Assembly: GCF_949987515.2 (NCBI RefSeq)
Contig: NC_082692.2
Location: 87,429,488-87,493,487, forward strand
DNA: 64,000 nt
Source: Delphinus delphis
Taxonomy: Eukaryota > Chordata > Mammalia > Artiodactyla > Delphinidae
Direction of reading: 5' to 3'
Positions 60,561 through 64,000 of the stretch are shown here, one piece after another (positions within the stretch are counted from its first letter, which is position 1; every line of letters starts with the position of its first letter). Under the pieces are notes generated by a model. It was given only the letters and a program-made list of their open reading frames with translations, was not told the origin of the DNA and did no database searches. The translations under genes were made by a program, and so were the position numbers.

Positions 60561-60751
60561 GGCTTCCCTGGTGGCGCAGTGGTTGAGAGTCCGCCTGCCG
60601 ATGCAGGGGACACGGATTCGTCCCCCGGTCCGGGAAGATCCCACATGCCTCGGAGCGGCTGGGCCCGTGAGCCGTGGCCACTGAGCCTGCGCGCCCGGAG
60701 CCTGGGCTCCGCAACGGGAGAGGCCACAGCACTGAGAGGCCCACGTACTGC
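60561..60751 (+). mobile_element. CHR-2-type tRNA-derived SINE
   Basis: Full-length copy with a short tail. Perfect 12-bp target-site duplications AAAAAGAAGATG at 60549-60560 and 60752-60763. Retains many CpGs. Confidence 0.96.
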
Positions 60752-60763
60752 AAAAAGAAGATG

Positions 60764-62088
60764 AATCAGGGCCATTCTGGGTTTCCAGGTAGCACTAACT
60801 AATGCGCATAGAATTTTCCTTTCCAGCATTCATGCAATTTTCTTCTGGTAAGAATACCTAGATTTTTCTCTCAGTAACGAACTCCTTTCTCACTTGGCTC
60901 AAGAGTGGATCACGTGAGCTTAGCCTAAGCCAATCATAGTGTCAAATTTTCTTAACCTTGGTGATTGTCTAAGTATGCACATGTAACCCAACAACATCTC
61001 TGTGAGACTGCTAAGGAATACTTTTAGTCTTGCCCCCCCAAATTTACATCCTAGAGGTTGTATTTGCAAGTTTACTGTAATCAGTTATTACCATTGAAAA
61101 CAAATCACTGAAAGTGAGCAAAAATTTGGAGGCAAATATACACATATGGACAAAACAAATTATGTGGTAAAGTAACTAACGTAGCAAAACCAAGCCAGAT
61201 ACTTGCTCATAAGCTTCATAACTAATACAATTTTAATAGAGTGAATGCTCAGTAAATGATGCCTGACCCTGTTCAGAGATTAAATGTACAAAATGTCTTC
61301 ACTTAAGACCAAACCCTCTGGCCCCGGTCAGCTTGAGTTTCCCGTAAGATCAAGGAAGAAATGATCGCTCTAGGCAGGGACGTGAGGAGAGCCGATTGCC
61401 TTATCTTGCTGTCCACCTAAGACTCTCAGGATGTGCCCAGCTCTACAGAAACCCCACTGGACCGAGACTGGGAGGTGGGCAGACAGCAGGAGGACAGCTC
61501 AGCTCCCGTCATCAAATAAGTACGAATGGAGCGGATCCCTCAAGAATTCTGAAACATAAGTGCCTGGTATGTCTGTGGAACAGACAGATTTGAGTATTTG
61601 CTATATTGGCCTGACGGAAGTATTCATTCAATTAAAGCTGTAAAAATCCACGTGATTAAAAAGGAGAAAGAGAGCCACACCATTGTCAATAATTTATAAT
61701 CAGAGCAAAATCACTGGAAATTGGTTGTGTTTCATCTTAGCTCTTCTACTTCTCAAGCACAGGGACCTCATCCTCCTGCTGTGGCTTTGACGTGGTGAAC
61801 AGCCACAGCATCCTCTGTTGAACTTGGAAAGTGATACTTATTACTGACTTTTAACTTTCATTTAGTTAATTATATGATATTGCTCACTCAAGGCTTTGTA
61901 TGCATTGTAAACCACTACAAAAGAGGAAAACATCAAAAAAGAGGCAACACCTGGTAATAAAATGTTTCATTTAAGAAGGAAAAAAAAAAGAGGCCAAACA
62001 CTAACCAGCTAACTGAAGGCCTCCACTTCCATTAAGATCTTGGTGATTCTCTGGAAATGGTCCCTATTAAGCCACTTAACTCTTTATC
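60764..62088. other. Unique sequence, no gene recognised
   Basis: AATGCTCAGTAAATGATGCC near 61244 hints at a decayed L2 or MIR tail, too weak to call. No coding signal. Confidence 0.45.
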
Positions 62089-62098
62089 CTTAGCAAAA

Positions 62099-62300
62099 CT
62101 TTTTTTTTTGCGGTACGCAGGCCTCTCACTGCTGCGGCCTCTCCTGTTGTGGAGCACAGGCTCTGGACGCGCAGGCTCAGCGGCCATGGCTCACGGGCGC
62201 AGCCGCTCCGTGGCATGTGGGATCTTCCCGGACCAAGGCACGAACCCGTGTCTCCTGCATCGGCAGGCGGACTCTCAACCACTGCGCCACCAGGGAAGCC
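62099..62300 (-). mobile_element. CHR-2-type tRNA-derived SINE
   Basis: Reverse-oriented full-length copy. Perfect 10-bp target-site duplications CTTAGCAAAA at 62089-62098 and 62301-62310. With the 60561 copy it forms an inverted pair about 1.35 kb apart. Confidence 0.96.
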
Positions 62301-62489
62301 CTTAGCAAAATTTTTATGTTTAATTAAAAGTAGGAATGATGAAATTAAACTAGAATTTAAATAATCAGTTGAGTTCTAAAGCACAGAGTTATTTTTTTTT
62401 AAAGCACAGGAATTATTAAAGAAGACTTAAATACCTAAATAAAATATCTATCGATAATATATGCAAAAGTAGATTCTTCTAAAATTGAA

Positions 62490-62665
62490 CTTTGACAATG
62501 GGCCAGTCTCTATACTAGGTAGACTGCAAAATTTTCTCATTAAACCTCCATAATGACTTTTTCAGGTAGGCACAATTATCCCTACTTTCAAGTCAAGAGA
62601 CAGGGGTATAGCATTAACTTGCCGAGCTGGGATTCAAATCTGAATCTGAGTTAAACCAACGTCTT
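62490..62665 (-). mobile_element. MIR fragment
   Basis: TCTATACTAGGTAGACTGC, TTTCTCATTAAACCTCCATA, CAATTATCCCTACTTTCAAG and CCGAGCTGGGATTCAAATCT are the reverse of MIR. Confidence 0.82.
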
Positions 62666-62994
62666 TTTTTCTACTGCCAGCCCTTGTCCTACCTATAGAT
62701 ATCTTTTGATTATATTCATGTTATTACAATTTTCATACTGAGTGTATTTTTTTAATCTGTAAGCTCATACTGAATCTCCTTCCCACATTTAGAGCTCAAT
62801 TTATTACTGACCTCTCTCATGTCAGCTCCCCTCCCCAACAGAAAACAACAGTGCCGCTGGGAGTGTATGTTTATAAAACACGTGACAGCATGTTGTAAAG
62901 GTTTAAAAGTTCGTGCGCTGTTTGAAACGGCAAGGTTAATTCTAAAAATATTTCCTAAACGGTAGAATGGGATCAACTTGTTACACTTCAATGT

Positions 62995-63230
62995 AGTTTC
63001 GAAAAGTAAAAACTTAGAATGCAAATAAATGTCCAAAAGAGAACTGGGTAAATCAATTATTGCTTAGTTACACAATGGAATGCTTTGAAGCCATTAAAAC
63101 TGTTCTCATAGAACAACATGAAAAAGGTCTACAGTGCATAAAGCAAAGCATGACACTAAACGTTATGTAAAATATGACTCTACAGAGTTCTATTTTAATA
63201 TACACACAGAAATTTTTGGATATCACGGAA
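62995..63230 (+). mobile_element. Possible old LINE-1 3' fragment
   Basis: AACTGGGTAAATCAATTATTG, TTACACAATGGAATGCTTTG and AAGCCATTAAAACTGTTCTC fit the L1M/L1ME 3' region (…CAATGGAATACTATGCAGCCATTAAAA…). Confidence 0.6.
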
Positions 63231-64000
63231 TGAAAAGGATTCTGGGAATTTCTTTGCAAAGGCTGTCGTGTTTGCAAGGAGGAGAAACCTCCTAGATCTA
63301 GCTTAAGCATAAAAGGTGTATTTATCGAAAGGATCCAGGGGTATCTAAATGCAGGCAAGGTTAGAAGTACAATTGGGCTTCAGGAGAGATGGGAAGTGGG
63401 GACCTGAGAGCTCTTGGGAAACAAGGCGGTAACATGCTTGGAATCTCTTTTTCCTCAAGACTTTCTGTCTGAACACCTGTTTCCTTCTCCTCTCTAGACT
63501 GGCTTTGCTTCTGTGTACCCACGGCAGAAGCTGAACACCCCACTGTAACCAAGTTCACATATTCTCACTTCAAGCAACTGGGGAAGGCTGACTAGTACCT
63601 CTGAATTCAAACATAATAGGACTATCTCATTCATCTACCATGGGACACATTATCAATCCTGGGTCCATAAATGGTGACCGAGGGGACCAGGTCCCAGATC
63701 AGTCACCTGAGTTTTAGTGCCAATTCTAGGGATTGGGATTTGGGAAGTCAAGGTCTGGGATGTTACTTTAAATTTTTTCTGTAAGAGGAAAATTACATTC
63801 TTGTTTTTCTGCTTTTCTGGATTTTGCAATGTGAAAGCATGCCTCTTTTGTACTAATGAGAAAAAAAAAAAGATGTCCACTAGGCTGAAAGAGGCAATGA
63901 ACACAGCAGGTGAGTTTTCCCGTGTGGGCAGCAGAGTCACAGGTTATTCATACCCCAGTAAAATCCTCATAAAAGTTAGGGGACACTCTGTCTAGGAGCT
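63231..64000. other. Unique sequence to the window edge
   Basis: No family recognised. A donor-like string CAG|GTGAGT lies near 63907, but no acceptor plus frame supports an exon. Open frames of 92-95 codons run on both strands without a domain. Confidence 0.45.

Noticed and set aside
63717..63915. Possible terminal exon with donor CAG|GTGAGT
   Set aside because: The open frame is low-complexity (Phe/Lys runs) and resembles no protein; no acceptor is convincing.
1..64000. CRISPR array, operon, phage or bacterial defence system
   Set aside because: Mammalian repeats occur throughout; there are no regularly spaced direct repeats and no clustered prokaryotic reading frames.

Overview
The window is AT-rich mammalian nuclear DNA from a cetacean (whale or dolphin). 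The strongest clue is ten copies of a short tRNA-derived SINE with a TGGCGCAGTGG A box and a GGTTCGTGCC-like B box. This is the CHR-2 type, which is known only from cetaceans. One longer CHR-1-type copy, of the class shared by whales, hippos and ruminants, lies at 47.3 kb. I found no protein-coding gene, no exon I would defend, no RNA gene and no CRISPR or bacterial-type feature. The longest open frame I recognise, 204 codons at 50349-50963 on the minus strand, is the end of a decayed LINE-1 ORF2. The rest looks like intergenic or deep intronic DNA built from successive layers of transposons.

Layout. 1-2.15 kb: unique AT-rich DNA. 2.15-5.4 kb: an old L1 fragment (minus) split by a CHR-2 SINE, then an LTR-like tail, an L2 and a hAT fossil. 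5.9-7.1 kb: a CHR-2 SINE, then an old repeat split by a MaLR LTR. 7.8-11.3 kb: a 5'-truncated L1, a long L2 and two MIRs. 12.4-19.5 kb: LTR-like repeat, two old plus-strand L1M fragments, a CHR-2 SINE and a MIR. 20-31 kb: mostly unique sequence with L2, MaLR-like and hAT fossils and a large TA/TG microsatellite at 24.5 kb. 31-40 kb: an L1 tail, MIR, hAT and LTR-like fossils, and CHR-2 SINEs at 37.8 and 40.0 kb. 41.4-47.6 kb: dense repeats, namely a composite old L1 hosting a CHR-2 SINE, a MaLR LTR hosting an older SINE, MIRs, L2s, MER5A and CHR-1. 48.8-55.8 kb: a nearly full-length L1 on the minus strand. 55.8-64 kb: unique sequence with MIRs, L1 scraps and three more CHR-2 SINEs.

The most interesting item is the 7-kb L1 insertion at 48827-55818. 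Its target-site duplications (48811-48826 and 55819-55834) do not flank the L1 3' end. They lie beyond about 770 bp of non-L1 DNA, which carries its own AATAAA signal and poly(A) tail. That is the structure of an L1 3' transduction, so this segment should point to the source L1 elsewhere in the genome. The element is dead now: it has frameshifts, stops and two substituted reverse-transcriptase catalytic positions. A second L1, at 7.8-8.5 kb, may carry a tiny transduction of about 17 bp.

Nothing here forms an operon or pathway. The sequence functions that can be read are those of retrotransposons: Pol III promoters in the SINEs, and LINE ORFs whose machinery is known to mobilise SINEs of this kind. 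Family names come from recognising consensus-like stretches by eye; no alignment or repeat-masking was run, so edges of old repeats are approximate.
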